From: Panicum virgatum
Lineage: Eukaryota; Streptophyta; Magnoliopsida; Poales; Poaceae
NCBI RefSeq assembly: GCF_016808335.1
Contig: NC_053141.1
Span: 20,591,756-20,655,755 of the forward strand
Direction of reading: 5' to 3'
Length of the DNA: 64,000 nucleotides
Part shown: one piece after another, positions 17,093-29,172 of the stretch
Layout of the letters: the number at the start of each line of letters is the position of its first letter
Position numbering within the stretch: the stretch's first letter is position 1
Program-made: the position numbers and the translations under genes
Notes under the pieces: model-generated
The model's input: only the letters and a program-made list of their open reading frames with translations
Database searches by the model: none
What the model was told of the DNA's origin: nothing

Positions 17093-20000
17093 ATGCAGAT
17101 GGACCGGCAATGGATGTACAATGCTGACCGACGTTCGAAAGAATTCATTGATGGCCTGCATTATTTTTTGTCTGTGGCTGAGGCAAACAAGCAGAATGGT
17201 TTTATGTGCTGCCTGTGTGTTCATTGCAACAATAACAAGGATTACTCATCTTCAAGAATCCTACACAGCCACATTTTCGCAAATGGTTTCATGGAGAAGT
17301 ATGTTTGTTGGACGAAGCACGGAGAACAGGGGGTTACCATGGAAGACAATGAAGAAGAAGATTTTGACGACCACTTTCCCGGGAATGCTGGAATCGGTGC
17401 ATTCGAGGACGATATTGCCATGGAAGAGCCCAAAGTAGATGTAGTAGAAAATGATCCCAGCGACGATCTGGGGTAGGCATTGCACAATGTGCAGGCAGAC
17501 TGTGAGAGTGAAACGGAGAGGTTGAAGTTCCAGAAGTTGTTAGAGGACCACCATAAGTTGTTGTACCCAGATTGTCAAAATGGATTGAAGAAACTTGACA
17601 CCACCTTGGAGTTGCTGCAATGGAAGGCGACAAATGGTGTATCCGACAAGGGATTTGGTGAATTACTCAAACTTGTTAAAAAAATGCTTCCTAAGGACAA
17701 CGAATTGCCTACCACAACGTATGAAGCCAAAAAAACTTGTTTGCCCTTTAGGACTGGAAGTGCAAAAGATACATGCATGCCCCAACGACTGCATCCTCTA
17801 CCGAGGCGAGTACGAGAATTTGGATGCATGTCCCGTATGCAGTGCATTGCGTTACAAGATTAGAAAAGATGATCCTGGAGATGTCGAGGGGGAGCCTCCC
17901 CGGAAGAGAGTTCCTACGAAGGTCATGTGGTATTCGCCTATAATACCACGTTTGAAGCGTCTGTTTAGAAATAAAGATAATGCTAAGTTGATGCGATGGC
18001 ACAAAGAGGAACGCAAGAAAGACTCGATGTTGAGACACCCCACTGATGGGTCGCAGCGGAGAAAAATAGATAGAAAGTACCCTGAATTTGATTTGGATGC
18101 GAGAAACATAAGGTTCGGTTTGAGTACGGATGGCATGAATCCTTTTGGTGAGATGAGCAGTGGTCATAGCACTTGGCCTGTGACTCTTTGTCTTTACAAT
18201 CTTCCACCATGGCTCTGCATGAAATGAAAGTTCATCATGATGCCAGTGCTTATCCAGGGTCCAAAGCAGCCTGGAAATGACATTGATGTGTACCTAAGAC
18301 CATTGGTCGAAGAACTCTTATTCCTCTGGGGCGATGAAGGTGTACGGATGTGGGATGAATACAAACAGGAAAACTTCAACCTACGAGCATTGCTGTTCGT
18401 AACGATCAATGACTGTCCTGCTCTTAGTAACTTGTCAGGACATTCGAACAAGGGATACAAAGCATGCACACACTGTTTAGATGATACCGATAATATATGG
18501 TTGACTCACTGTAAGAAAGTTGTATACATGGGTCATCGTCGGTTTCTTCCCATCAGGCATGCGGTACAAAAGAAGGGCAAGCATTTCAAAGGCCAAGCGG
18601 ACCACCGAACAAAACCGATGCACCGTAGTGGTAAAGACGTCTTCAACATGGTAAAAGATCTAGAAGTTATTTTTGGAAAGGGATCTGGTAGCCAACCTGT
18701 TCCGAACGAAAACGGAATGGCGCCCATGTGGTAGAAGAAATCTATATTTTGGGAGCTACCATATTGGGAAGTCTTAGATGTTCGTCATGCAATTGATGTG
18801 ATGCACCTCACGAAGAATTTTTGCGTCAACCTGATAGCATTCTTGGGAGTGTACGGAAAGACAAGATACAGTAGAAGCACGTCAAGAATTGCAACGTATG
18901 GAAGAACGAGATGCCTTACATCCACAACAGCGAGATAATGGACGACAATACTTAAGTCCTGCCAGCTATACTCTTAGCAAGGAAGAGAAAGAAACCATGT
19001 TTGACTGCTTGAGCAGTATAAAGGTTCCATCTGGATACTCATCCAATATAAAAGGAATCTTAAATTTGGCAGAGAAGAAATTTACAAATCTCAAGTCCCA
19101 TGACTGCCATGTGCTTATGACCGAACTTCTTCTGGTTGTGCTGCGGGGGATTCTGCCTGATAATGTCCGGTTAACCATCATGAAGATATGTGCCTTCCTC
19201 AACGCAGTTTCTCAGAAGATAATTGACCCGGAGAATTTGATAAAGCTGCAAAACGATGTGGTGCAATGTCTTGTTGGCTTTGAGCTGATATTTCCACCAT
19301 CTTTCTTCAACATCATGACACATCTTCTAGTGCACCTTGTCAAAGAGATTGATATCCTCGGACCAGTATTTCTACACAACATGTTCCCATTCGAAAGGTT
19401 CATAGGGGTACTCAAGAAATGTGTTCGTAATAGAGCTCGTCCAGAAGGAAGCATCGCGAGTGCCTACGGAACTGAGGAGGTCATAGACTTTTGTGTTGAC
19501 TTTATTGATGACCTTAAACCGATTGGAGTCCCTGAATCATGATATGAGGGGAGACTAACTGGAAAGGGTACATTAGGAAAGAAATCTTATATCTGCACAG
19601 ATGATTTCTCATTCAAGAAAGCACATTATACGGTTCTTCAACAATCATCCTTGGTTGACCCATATATCGAGGAACACAAGAAAATTCTGCTCTCCAATTT
19701 CCCGGAAAAGTCTGAGGCATGGATTACACGTGAGCACATGAACACTTTCTGCAGCTGGTTGCGGAAGCATCTAATGCATAACATGGATATAAGTGAACAA
19801 CTGTTCTTATTGGCTAGGGGACCATCTTGGAATATCTTAACATACCAAGGGTATGAGATAAATGGAAACATATTTTATACGATAACCCAAGACAACAAGA
19901 GTACCAACCAAAACAGCGGTGTTCGTATGGATGCCACAGACAATAATGGAAAAAAAGACACATATTACGGCTACATTAAAGAGATATGGGAGCTGGATTA

Positions 20001-20446
20001 CTGTCCCAATTTCAAGGTGCCTCTATTTCGTTGCCAATGGGTTAAGCTATCTGGAGGAGGGGGTAACAAAAGATGAGTATGGGATGACAATAGTTGATCT
20101 CAACAATCTTGGGTATAGAGACGAGCCATTTGTCCTAGCCCAGGATGTCGCTCAGGTTTTCTACATTAAGGACATGTCCAGCAAGCCAAAGAAGGGGATA
20201 AACAAGTAAAAGGATGAGCCTAAGCGACACATAGTTCTATCAGGAAAGAGAAACATCGTTGGAGTGGAGGACAAGACAGACTTGTCAGAAGAATATAATA
20301 ATTTTGTTGCCATTCCACCTTTCGAAGTAAATGCTGATCCATGCATCCTGCTAGCCAATGATGATGCTCCATACTTGCGCCGTGATCATAATCAAGGGAC
20401 ATTTGTGAAGAGAAAGTCTGTTACCGCTAATCCTTCATGTACTTGA
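17093..20446 (+). pseudogene. TNP2-type CACTA transposase, multiply broken
   Basis: The N-terminal part (17093-17476) has the Cys/His pattern of the transposase-associated domain (MCCLCVHCNNNKDY). The core (17600-18880) matches TNP2 transposases: HACPNDCILYRG, VMWYSPIIPRLKRLF, GLSTDGMNPFG, then PYWEVLDVRHAIDVMHLTKN. The C-terminal part has the conserved regions DUF4218 (SHDCHVLMTELLLVVLRG, 18960-19540) and DUF4216 (ILTYQGYEINGNIFYTI, 19651-20076), and ends near 20446. In-frame stops are TAG 17474, TGA 18225, TAG 18732 and TGA 19540; frameshifts lie near 17735, 18880 and 20050. The enzyme would cut the element at its ends; this copy cannot encode a full protein. Confidence 0.9.
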
Positions 20447-22448
20447 ATCATTTTATATTATTCTATAAAACATAATCTTAATTTGAATACTTTTATTATA
20501 TATGTACTGTACAATTATAATTTATGTGTTATATATATTATTTTATATATTTTTCACTTAATTACCAGACTCAATTATAATTTTCATTCAATAATGGACT
20601 ACTCAACTAATTTTATTTATTTCATGAAATTACATTCACATTAACACACTATACTCTCTCACTAACACACACAATCTCACTAACACAAACTATCTCTCAA
20701 ACTCACACACTACTCATTAATATCATGAAATTGCTTAATTTTATCTAAAATTCACTTTTTAAACGTTAATATGGTGATAGAATCCAGTTTCTGTCGAAAA
20801 GTAACAGTTTGAAAAAATTTGTTCACCTAATATATTTTTGCATGGTCAAAATAACAAATATGATTTCAAAAAAGTTAGATATTTCATTGACCCAATCACT
20901 TGAATGAAAATTAATTATTTTTGTTGCGTGTATCATGTTTATATAGAGATAAGAAATTTTGTTCCATAATTTTTGGAATCATAATTTTATTAATTGAATT
21001 AACAAATGAAAGCCAAATTTAAAAGAGAAGTAAAAAGAAATAAAAATAAACATAAGATTAGGCGGGAAACGAGGGAAAATGGGCCCCTTTTGTCCCGGGT
21101 GGTACATCCACCCGGGACTAAAGGTGGGCCGCGAGCTGGGAATTTTCCCGGCCCGCCCAAAAACCCCTTTTGTCCCGGGTCACTGGGCCGCCGCCAACCA
21201 GCCGCCGCGGGTCCCTTCTCCCCTGCGCCTGGCGCGCCACCGCCGCTGCGGTGTGCGTGGCTGGGCGGGGAAGACGGCTCCCACTGACCAGCGGGGCCCG
21301 CTGGTCAGTGGAGGGAGTAGGAGGGATTTTTCTTTATTTGTTGATTGATTTCGGTTGAAGCTTGTAAAATCCGTATAAAATCAAAGGAAAATGGGAAAAA
21401 TATGAAATAAATTTTGTTAGATTTGTTAGAGTAAGATCTATGGAGGAAAAATATCCATGATGGCGAAATGACCTCTTTACCCCTGCAAAAATTTAGATTG
21501 TGTTTAGTCTTGATTAATTAGTTTCTATGGATCTGTTAATCTAAAAATTATGAAATTTTTGCAGTAGCTTACTTTAAGTATGAGTGGTTCACTGTAAAAT
21601 TTTCATGATCATAATACATAGTTTATTACATGTTTATAAAATGTACCTAGCTAGTATATTGCATAGGGGTAAATAATATCTTTATATATAAGATTCTTTA
21701 GAAATCATGAGAAGTAATTTAATAAATGTCTTTGCAAGTCATGTTCTGTTGATATTAAGTGGTACTCTAGTTTGATACTTAGGTAGATTAGTTGTTTCTA
21801 GCACTAGGGTTTCAATCATAATTTCTGTGCTAGGAAAAATTCCTTATTTTTACCGGAGCCTATAAACAACTAGTTATGATTGCTAGAAAAATGTGAACAC
21901 TTGAAGTGCAGTATAACTGTTTTTAAAAATCAGTTATGCTTTCTGTCTTAATAACTTGTGTTATTTTTCATACCCTGTAAAGTTATCCATTAAATTTGAA
22001 AATTTTGCAGAGAACTCCTAACGTCCGCCATCCCGGCCCGGACCCCGCCGCGCGAGCCCAACGTCCCCGAGCGCCGCCGACCTCACACCGCCGCCCAGAG
22101 CCCCGCGTCCTCCGGCTCGCCCCGCCTTCGCCTGTGCGAGCCCAATTATTTGTTTAAATTTGAAAATATGGATTATTTGTTTAGAAATTATGTTGTAAAA
22201 TATATTTTATTTGTTAATGGTGCTTTAATTTTGATGACAAATAGGGTGTTAATTACTTTTGAAATTATATTATTTAGAGTTCATGTTATTTAGAGTGAAA
22301 TCATAATTTGTTGTTTAGAGTGAAATCATAATTTGTTGTGTAAATAAAGGTATATTTACAAATTCTCGAAATGTATGAATGTATGTATGTATGTATGTAT
22401 GTGTAAAGTGAGATTAAGGGTTTTATTTGTATTCATATTTTAGTTACG
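20447..22448. other. Spacer between the CACTA genes with two G/C-rich islands
   Basis: It is mostly A/T-rich. A G/C-rich block at 21080-21330 contains CCCGGGTGGTA-CATCCACCCGGG palindromes like CACTA subterminal hairpins but of a different sequence class. A second short G/C-rich block at 22010-22150 has abrupt borders. A (GTAT)n run lies near 22376-22402. No gene is supported. Confidence 0.55.
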
Positions 22449-25400
22449 ATGGACCTGCGACACACAGACGCGGAAGACGAACAGTTCCTGTTGAATATGA
22501 TTGGCGAAGGTCAAGGAGATGTCCCTGAACAAGTTGATGATGGCAGCAATACCGACATATATTTGAATATGTCCGGTGATGGAATTGAGGCACCATCTAT
22601 TCAGGATGACGCTGCTGCTGAACAAAGTGCTAATGTACATATCACAACTATACTTATTTGTAGTGACAATCATATTTTCATCTGAATCTATATGAATACT
22701 ATGAATGTTTTTTTATAGCCGTCTGGATCATCGTCGCAGCAGAAAAAGACGAAGCGAGGCCCAACAAAAAAACTGGAAGGGCGGTTCATTATAACGGAAG
22801 TTGGTCCAGATGGCGAACCGATCGCTCTAGAAGCTGCCGCCAAAAAATTCATAAGACAATCCGGATGTATTGTTAGGGACCACATCCCGATCAGCTTCAG
22901 GCTCTGGAAAGCTTCCAATCCAAGCGAGGAACGGGATGCGGTACCCGAAAGAGAAAAAGAATGGTGCTGGCGGGAGCTTAAGAAAAACTTCACGGTTCCA
23001 GCTGAATCTGAAGAGATATGCAAGTGCTGGACCCTGAGTAAGATGGCTGAACAGCTGCCATCATTCAAGAAAATTTTGATGAAGAAATATATCAAGACCG
23101 GGACCACACCCGTATTTACCGGCGAGCTCGAAAAGCTCAGGGGTCACAGGGATGCATTTGTGGAATACAAGTCTTCAGAGCTTGGGCTTGAGAAGGTGCA
23201 GAAAGCCAAAGACAACGCCTCGAAGAAAGTGTACCATCACACTCTAGGCCAAAGAGGCTACAAGCTTGCAGTACCCAAATGGGAGAAGATGGAGCAGGAT
23301 CTGCTTGACAGAGGCATCCAACCTGCGACCATGAACTGGCCTGAAAGGTCAAGGACCTGGTTTTATGGTCACGGGGGAAGCTTGGACCCATTGACTGGTG
23401 ACTGCATCTATGGGCCAAACATCTAGCGAGCAGCCCAGAGACTACAGGAGGCCATACAAGCAGCGGCCGAGGGAACATTCAAGCCGGATAGATAGAGGGA
23501 CGAGCTGACTTACGCCCTTGGGAATCCAGAGCATCCGGGCCGCACAAGAGGCAAAGGCGTGGTTCCGTGGAAGTATGGGTTCAGGGATTACATTGAATCA
23601 TATAGAAGCCGGCAAAGAAGAAAGAATGATGAGCAGGAGCACATGCGAAGGCTAGAGGAACGACTCATGTCACACGATCAAAGACTGGAGGAAGAGGTTC
23701 AACGCCAAGTGGCCATAGCAATGAGCCAGCAACAGCAAGCCCAAACGGAGCCTCCAGAGCCTAATGTCGCAGCCGATCACCTGTCGCAGCGGAAAAGCAG
23801 CTGCGCTTCCACAGACGTCGCCATCGCCGAGCCAACGGGGATCCAGGCCGCAGTTGAAGCGTCGGCCCCGCAGTGATTTCCAGTGGATGAGATCACCCAG
23901 CGGACACCTTGTGACCTGCAGACTGCCGTTAAGAACTTAATGTTCACTGTTGCGTACGGTACCGCCATGCCAACCCAACCAGGTGACGTGTACCACGGGC
24001 AGCAAATTCCGCCTAGATACACAAGAGTTGGCGTGGAGCAGGTGTGCCAGGGTTGGGAGACGCTCGAGCTTGATATTCCTGGAGGTGATGAGGAGAGGAC
24101 ACTAGCAGAAGCCATTCATGGCTACATCCTATGGGATAAGCACTACATTGTCCTAAAGTCGGATGATCAAACACCAAGACCGGCATCTCAGCATGCCTCT
24201 CCAAGACCGGCATCTCCACAAAACTCCCCAAGGGCAGCACTGTCTCGGCAAGGATCACCGGCACATTCTCCATCACCATCATCTCATGCGCCGATGAACA
24301 CTCAAGCGTCACAGTCGCCTCCATGGTCACCCCCTCCGCCGCCGGCAAAGAAGCAGAAACGGCCGCCGGCAAAGAAGGTAGCTGCACCAGCTAAGGAGCC
24401 TCCAAAGAAGAAGGAAAAGGAGAAGAAAACCAAGGAGGCTCCTATTAAACCCTGGGACATGAGCCTCGAAGAATGCGATCGGATAACTCAAGAAAGAGTT
24501 AAAGAGCACTTCAAGCCGAAGCCGAAGCCGGAGCCCGAGAAAGTCATAAATCCGATAGATTTGAAATTTTTTAAGGGAATGTGCGAAGCAAATAAGAGAA
24601 AATTCATTCCGAGAGACCCCCCTTCAGACTACGAACGCACAATTATCAAAACTATTGAGAAAAAGAAGAGACAATCAGAGTCGTCGTCGTCCGACGTTCC
24701 ACAGCTCGGAGCCCAAAAGAAATAATCAATAGAGCCTCTCGTAGTGGGACAGATGATGCAAGAACAAGACTTTGTTACATTTTTGAAAGAATCAAACCTG
24801 ACGGCGGCTCAGATTGCAGGGGGAGAAGATATTCCAAAGGCCGATGTGGTCGTCAAATGGACGTTTGAGATCGGCAAAACTCTTGTACCCGCCGAAGTAG
24901 TGTCTGTGCTTCCAACGCAAATGTATAAGCTGCACCAGCACTACATGCGTGCGATGGCCGATTGCATCTTCATGCAGGGCGCAAAGATTAAAGATGACGA
25001 TTTCTTACGGGGGGAGGCCATTATATGGATAAACTGGGAAGAAATTTACCAACTATTCCATCAGGAGGCCCTCGACATCTCTATGGTCGGCTTGTGGGTT
25101 CTGTAAGTATTTTACTCTCCTTACGTATTGTTTTGCATGATCTCAACATACTGATCTCTTGATTTATTCGGTATCATGTAGAATGGAGATACATACTTGC
25201 AGAAGAAAGGGATACTCTCACCTCGGCTTCATCGACCCAATTACTTGTAATTGGAGGCTTCTACGTGACAATTCCGATGAGATATTCCAAAACTTGTTCA
25301 AGTACATAAGCGTTCATCACAACAAGCAAATGATATTGTTTCCTTACAACTTTGTGTGAGTGATTCCTTCCGTCTAACTCTTTCTATTCTGTAATCGAAT

Positions 25401-26137
25401 TGTTTAAACCTTAACTACCAAGAACTGCCTCCGTATAATCTTGCAGTGAACACTGGGTCCTAATTGTCATAATTCCCGAGAAGAGCCTACTCGTGGTTAT
25501 GGACTCATTGAGGAGACCTCCAGAACAATACGAAAATCTTCTTAACATGATGAAAAAGTAATTCTACCACTACTACTCCGTCGATGACCGATAATTTGAA
25601 TCACTTTGTTACTTGACTATAATTGTTCTAATCATGCACAGGATTTGGAAAGAATTCGCTAAAAATCATCAAGGCAAATTTGACAAGGAATTGAAGATCA
25701 AGACAGATTTTCCGGTACGCACTTGGATGATTCGTTGCACGATTCATTAGTTTTATTATATATTCATGTAAATACCTGATAATTTCTTCTCTCTTAAAGT
25801 GTATGAGGAAGAAACAAGGCACTGTATTGTGCGCATACTATGTATGCGAGAACATCCATGGTCTGGTAGGTCCTCCAAAGGGCTGGACAGATTGGGAGGA
25901 GGAAGTAAGTAAAAAACTTGTTAATATTTGAACTCGTATTTTAATTAGTCGAAATTAATTATCCCCTTTTTCCATAGGTCGGGGAGATGCGCGATAAACT
26001 AATACCGGAGGAAAAGATTATGGCGATTCAAGAACAATTCTCCGGATTTATTGTTGAGCAAGTCCTCGATCCAAAAGGCGAATTCTACTATGTAATTAAG
26101 AACGAATATACCTATGCAAATATGATGGAGTATGTAT
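22449..26137 (+). pseudogene. Second CACTA gene: En/Spm-family domain joined to Ulp1-like cysteine protease
   Basis: Exon 1 (22449-22634) joins 22719 through a GT-AG intron. The long second exon holds a Transposase_24-like region (HHTLGQRGYKLAVPKWEKME, WPERSRTWFYGHGG), a coiled coil (23600-23730), TPCDLQTAVKNLMF with a compact domain, a Pro/Lys-rich linker and a further region to 25102. Five short exons follow (from 25182, 25448, 25642, 25800 and 25979). They form a Ulp1-type protease: His in EHWVLIV, Asp in VMDSLRRPP, Cys in TVLCAYYVCENI. Frame is kept throughout, but TAG 23424, TAG 23494, TGA 23874 and TAA 24723 interrupt it. Ulp1-type enzymes remove SUMO-like modifiers; its role in transposition is not established. 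Confidence 0.8.
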
Positions 26138-26149
26138 GTATTATATATA

Positions 26150-26311
26150 TAAGCACTCCAATAATATATATGTGTATATATATATATTTATATAATATTG
26201 GTCCTAGACATTTTCATATGTAAAGGAATTCACATGTATAGATATGTGTATACATATATATAAGTGAATTAATTTATATATGAAAACTATCTAGGACAAA
26301 TATTATATAAG

Positions 26312-26362
<51 letters not shown>
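26150..26362. repeat. (TA)n-rich tract
   Basis: Pure TA dinucleotide repeat at about 26314-26360, preceded by broken TATA/GTATA runs. It lies just after the end of the second CACTA gene. Confidence 0.9.
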
Positions 26363-26368
<6 letters not shown>

Positions 26369-26469
26369 TAGTGGAGATCATACACACTGAATTCCAATAC
26401 ATAAGTTTAATTGAAATGCAAAAGTATAATTGAAATAGAAAAAGAATTGAGAAAAGGAAAACATGAAAA

Positions 26470-26716
26470 AAAAGGGACCTTTTGTCCCGGTTGGTAACAC
26501 CAACCGGGACAAAAGGGTGCGCCAGCCACGTGGGCGCTGGCTGCACCTTTTGTCCCGGTTGGTGTTACCAACCGGGACAAAAGGTCCTCTTTTGTCCCAG
26601 TTGCCAGACCCGGGACAAAAGGGGGTGCCCTTTTGTCCCGGACTGGCGTTCCCGGTTGGGAAACCGGGACAACAGGGGTTTCCCAACCGGGACAAATCAA
26701 CGTTTTTGTAGTAGTG
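26470..26716. repeat. Right subterminal hairpins and TIR of the CACTA element
   Basis: Hairpins of the same 15-bp arms as on the left lie at 26480-26514 and 26548-26582, with imperfect ones at 26589-26620 and 26630-26695. The TIR, reading CACTACTACAAAA on the minus strand, ends at 26716. Confidence 0.9.
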
Positions 26717-27893
26717 ACACTGCTCACGATGAAGGGGCCTTTCCATGGGGAAGTTAGCTTGCCTCCAGGGGACTGGACCCATCGGAGTACCAGGTCGCCG
26801 ACGTTGAAGTTGCGCTGCTGGACGTTTTTGTCGTGATAACGACGAACCTGCTGCTCATACCAGGCATGCTGGAGGGCTGCCATTAGACGATGCTTCACGG
26901 CCGAGTCGAGATCGGTTCACCGAGTTGTTTCTGGGTGTGCGGAGCACCAAAGTTCTGGGTGTGCGGAGCACCAAAGGCGATATCCGTCGGGAGGATGGCC
27001 TCAGAACCGTAGACTATGAAGAAGGGGGAGTAGCCGGTGGCCCGACTTCTCTGTGTGGGCAGCCCCCATACTACTCTGGGTAGTTCTTGGATCCATTTGG
27101 AGCCGTATTTTTTGATCGGATCGAATATTTTGGCTTTGAGCCCCTGGAGGATCAAGCCATTGGCCCGTTCCACCTGGCCGTTGCACCATGGGTGAGCCAT
27201 GGAGGCATAGTATACGTCGATGCAGCTGTCCTGGCATAAGTCCCAGAATTCAGATCCGGTGATGGAAGAGCCCAAGTCTGTAATGATCCGGTTGGGCACT
27301 CCGAACCTGTGTGTTATTTCTTCAATGAATTCAGCTGCCTTGGCTGCTGACATACATGAAACCGGCTTCACCTCGATCCACTTGGTGAATTTGTTGATAG
27401 CGACGAATATATGAGTATAGCCGCCTTGTGCCGCCTTGAGTGGTCCCACCGAGTCGAGTCCCCAACAAGCGAATGGCCAGGATGGAGGGATAGTCCGCAG
27501 GGCTTGAGCCGGGACATGCTGCTGCTTTGAGAAAAACTGGCACCCTGGGCATCGTCTGATGATAACCTAGGCATCCGCCAGTGCCGTTAGCCAGTAGAAG
27601 CCTGATCTGAAGGCTTTGCCAACCAGGGTTGACGCTCCTGCGTGATTACCGCAGATTCCCAAGTGGATCTCGCTAAGGAGTCGGACTCCGTCTTGCTGGG
27701 AGATGCACTTGGAGAGGGTTCTAGAAGAGGCCGAGTGCCTGAACAACTCGGTTCCGATGACAACATAATTTGCGGCTCGGCGGGCAAGTCGCTCGTGCTC
27801 CTTGTCCTTTGGATATGACTTGTTGTTGATGATGAAGTCGAGTATCGGAGCTCGCCAATATGGATCGGCGACCAGTACTTCCTGGCCTAGGGC
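26717..27893 (-). pseudogene. Tat integrase, catalytically damaged
   Basis: On the minus strand an N-terminal His/Cys zinc region (HLGICGNH ... CPGCQFF, 27540-27680) precedes the catalytic core (26895-27470) and C-terminal GDLVLRW...GPFIVSS (26717-26898). Of the three acidic residues, the first is changed (AINKFTKW, Asp to Asn) while Asp in IITDLGSS and Glu in NGQVERANG remain. A stop splits the zinc region and a 24-bp in-frame tandem duplication at 26929-26976 repeats FGAPHTQ. The hAT-like element cuts the upstream part at 27893. Confidence 0.85.
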
Positions 27894-28682
27894 CAGTGCC
27901 GGCCCTAGGGGTAGGGCAGCATGTGCGCCGGCCTAGGGCCCATGGCAGGAAGGGGCCCAAACCCAAGTATGTACATGTATTATGTATACAGCCCAACCCA
28001 AGAAGCAAAGAGGCCGGCATGCTGCCCGTCGAACCATCATCATGGGGAGAAGCCAAATCGTCGCCCCTCACGCCGCTCGCGATCGCTCCAGACTCAGCGC
28101 CGGGGAGGCCATCGGCGCTCGGCGGACGGAGGCTCGTCGGGTCTGGGGTCTCGGCATCTCGCGCAGGCGCACTGGGCACTGGCCGCTGTAGACACTGGTT
28201 TGTGGTCTCGCGGAAGGAACTCTGGGCCCTCCTCTTCTCCGGTCCTAGCTCTAGCTTCGTGCGGTCGTGCCTCCGTCCAGGAAGGATCAGGACTCCAGGT
28301 AACCACTAACTAGCACTAGCTTAAGTTTGTATTGTTATCATAGTATTCCAGTCTTCTATTTGTAAATTCTAATACTCATGAGGTCATATTTTAATTCTAA
28401 TTTAGGGGTTAAAATTTAAGAATGTTGCCTAAGAAACATTTGTCAGGGGCTGAGAAAAGAAAACGAAAAAGACTAGAAGTACACATATACTATTATTTTA
28501 GCCTACATTGTTCTCCGATAATTATCCAACATGATAAATAAAAAGATATCAATAGATTTGTTTTTGCTTTGTAAGAAATATATATATATATATATTATAA
28601 GATTTTATATAAGGTCTGGACTCTAGAGGGCCTGTTGCGACGAGTTCGCCAGAGGGCCTCCAAAATCCTAGGGCCGGCACTG
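27894..28682. mobile_element. Non-autonomous hAT-like transposon (789 bp)
   Basis: The 16-bp perfect inverted ends CAGTGCCGGCCCTAGG (27894-27909, 28667-28682) are flanked by the perfect 8-bp duplication CCTAGGGC (27886-27893, 28683-28690); 8-bp duplications and CAGNG ends are hAT features. The interior is half G/C-rich (27900-28310) and half A/T-rich (28320-28610). The G/C-rich part has open frames on both strands but no recognised domain, and ends with CAG|GTAACC, a splice-donor-like site near 28300. It may be a transposase leader exon or a captured gene piece. It carries no transposase. Confidence 0.93.
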
Positions 28683-28690
28683 CCTAGGGC

Positions 28691-29170
28691 TGGCGCTAGG
28701 TCAGGCTTAGTAGGGGATTCCTCCTCGATTTAACAATGGGGGAGTTGAGAGCCTGTATGAAGACTCCGGTCGGGACGAGTGCCCGCTTGGAGCCCAGCTT
28801 GGAGAGTACGTCGGCTGCCATGTTATAGTCCCGGAGGACGTGGTGGAACACCAGGGCGTAGAAGTGATTCTTGAGCTTACGTATCTCCTTGCAGTAGGCA
28901 TCCATCTTCTCCTGGGAGCACTCCTAGTCCTTGTTGACTTGCTAGATGATGACTTTGGAGTCGCCGTAGGCAAGGAGCCTCTTGATGCCAATAGATGCCG
29001 TGATCCGGAGACTGTCGATGAGAGCCTCGTATTCGGCCGTGTTGTTGGTTGCCTTGAAGAGTAGCTGCAGGACATACTTTAGCTGCTCACCTCTCAGAGA
29101 GATGAAGAGGATGCCAGCACCGGCGCCGTCGAGGTTGAGGGCGCCGTCAAAATACATGACCCAATGCTCG
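28691..29170 (-). pseudogene. Second RNase H (archaeal-type) domain of Tat pol
   Basis: The minus strand reads YFDGALNLDGAGAGI, NNTAEYEALIDSLRI, LLAYGDSKV and VLRDYNMAADVLSKLGS, giving the Asp-Glu-Asp-Asp set of an RNase H. This extra domain downstream of the usual RNase H is a known acquisition of the Tat lineage. A stop and frame change around 28920-28940 break it. Confidence 0.82.
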
Positions 29171-29172
29171 GG

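Larger units (their letters stand above)
15129..26716 (+). mobile_element. CACTA (En/Spm-type) DNA transposon, 11.6 kb, structurally complete
   Basis: Both ends carry the 13-bp terminal inverted repeat CACTACTACAAAA and both flanks the 3-bp duplication ACA, as expected for CACTA elements. Inverted TGTCCCGG hairpins fill both subterminal regions. Two plus-strand genes lie inside: a TNP2-type transposase (17093-20446) and a second gene with a Ulp1-like protease end (22449-26137). Both are broken by stops. It is inserted in the Tat integrase. Confidence 0.95.

Noticed and set aside
26150..26362. TA repeat considered as an origin or scaffold-attachment site
   Set aside because: A plain microsatellite; nothing else supports such a role.
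27860..28313. Frames of 130-150 codons that could suggest a host gene
   Set aside because: They start outside and run into the hAT-like element, are present on both strands, and match no family I know.
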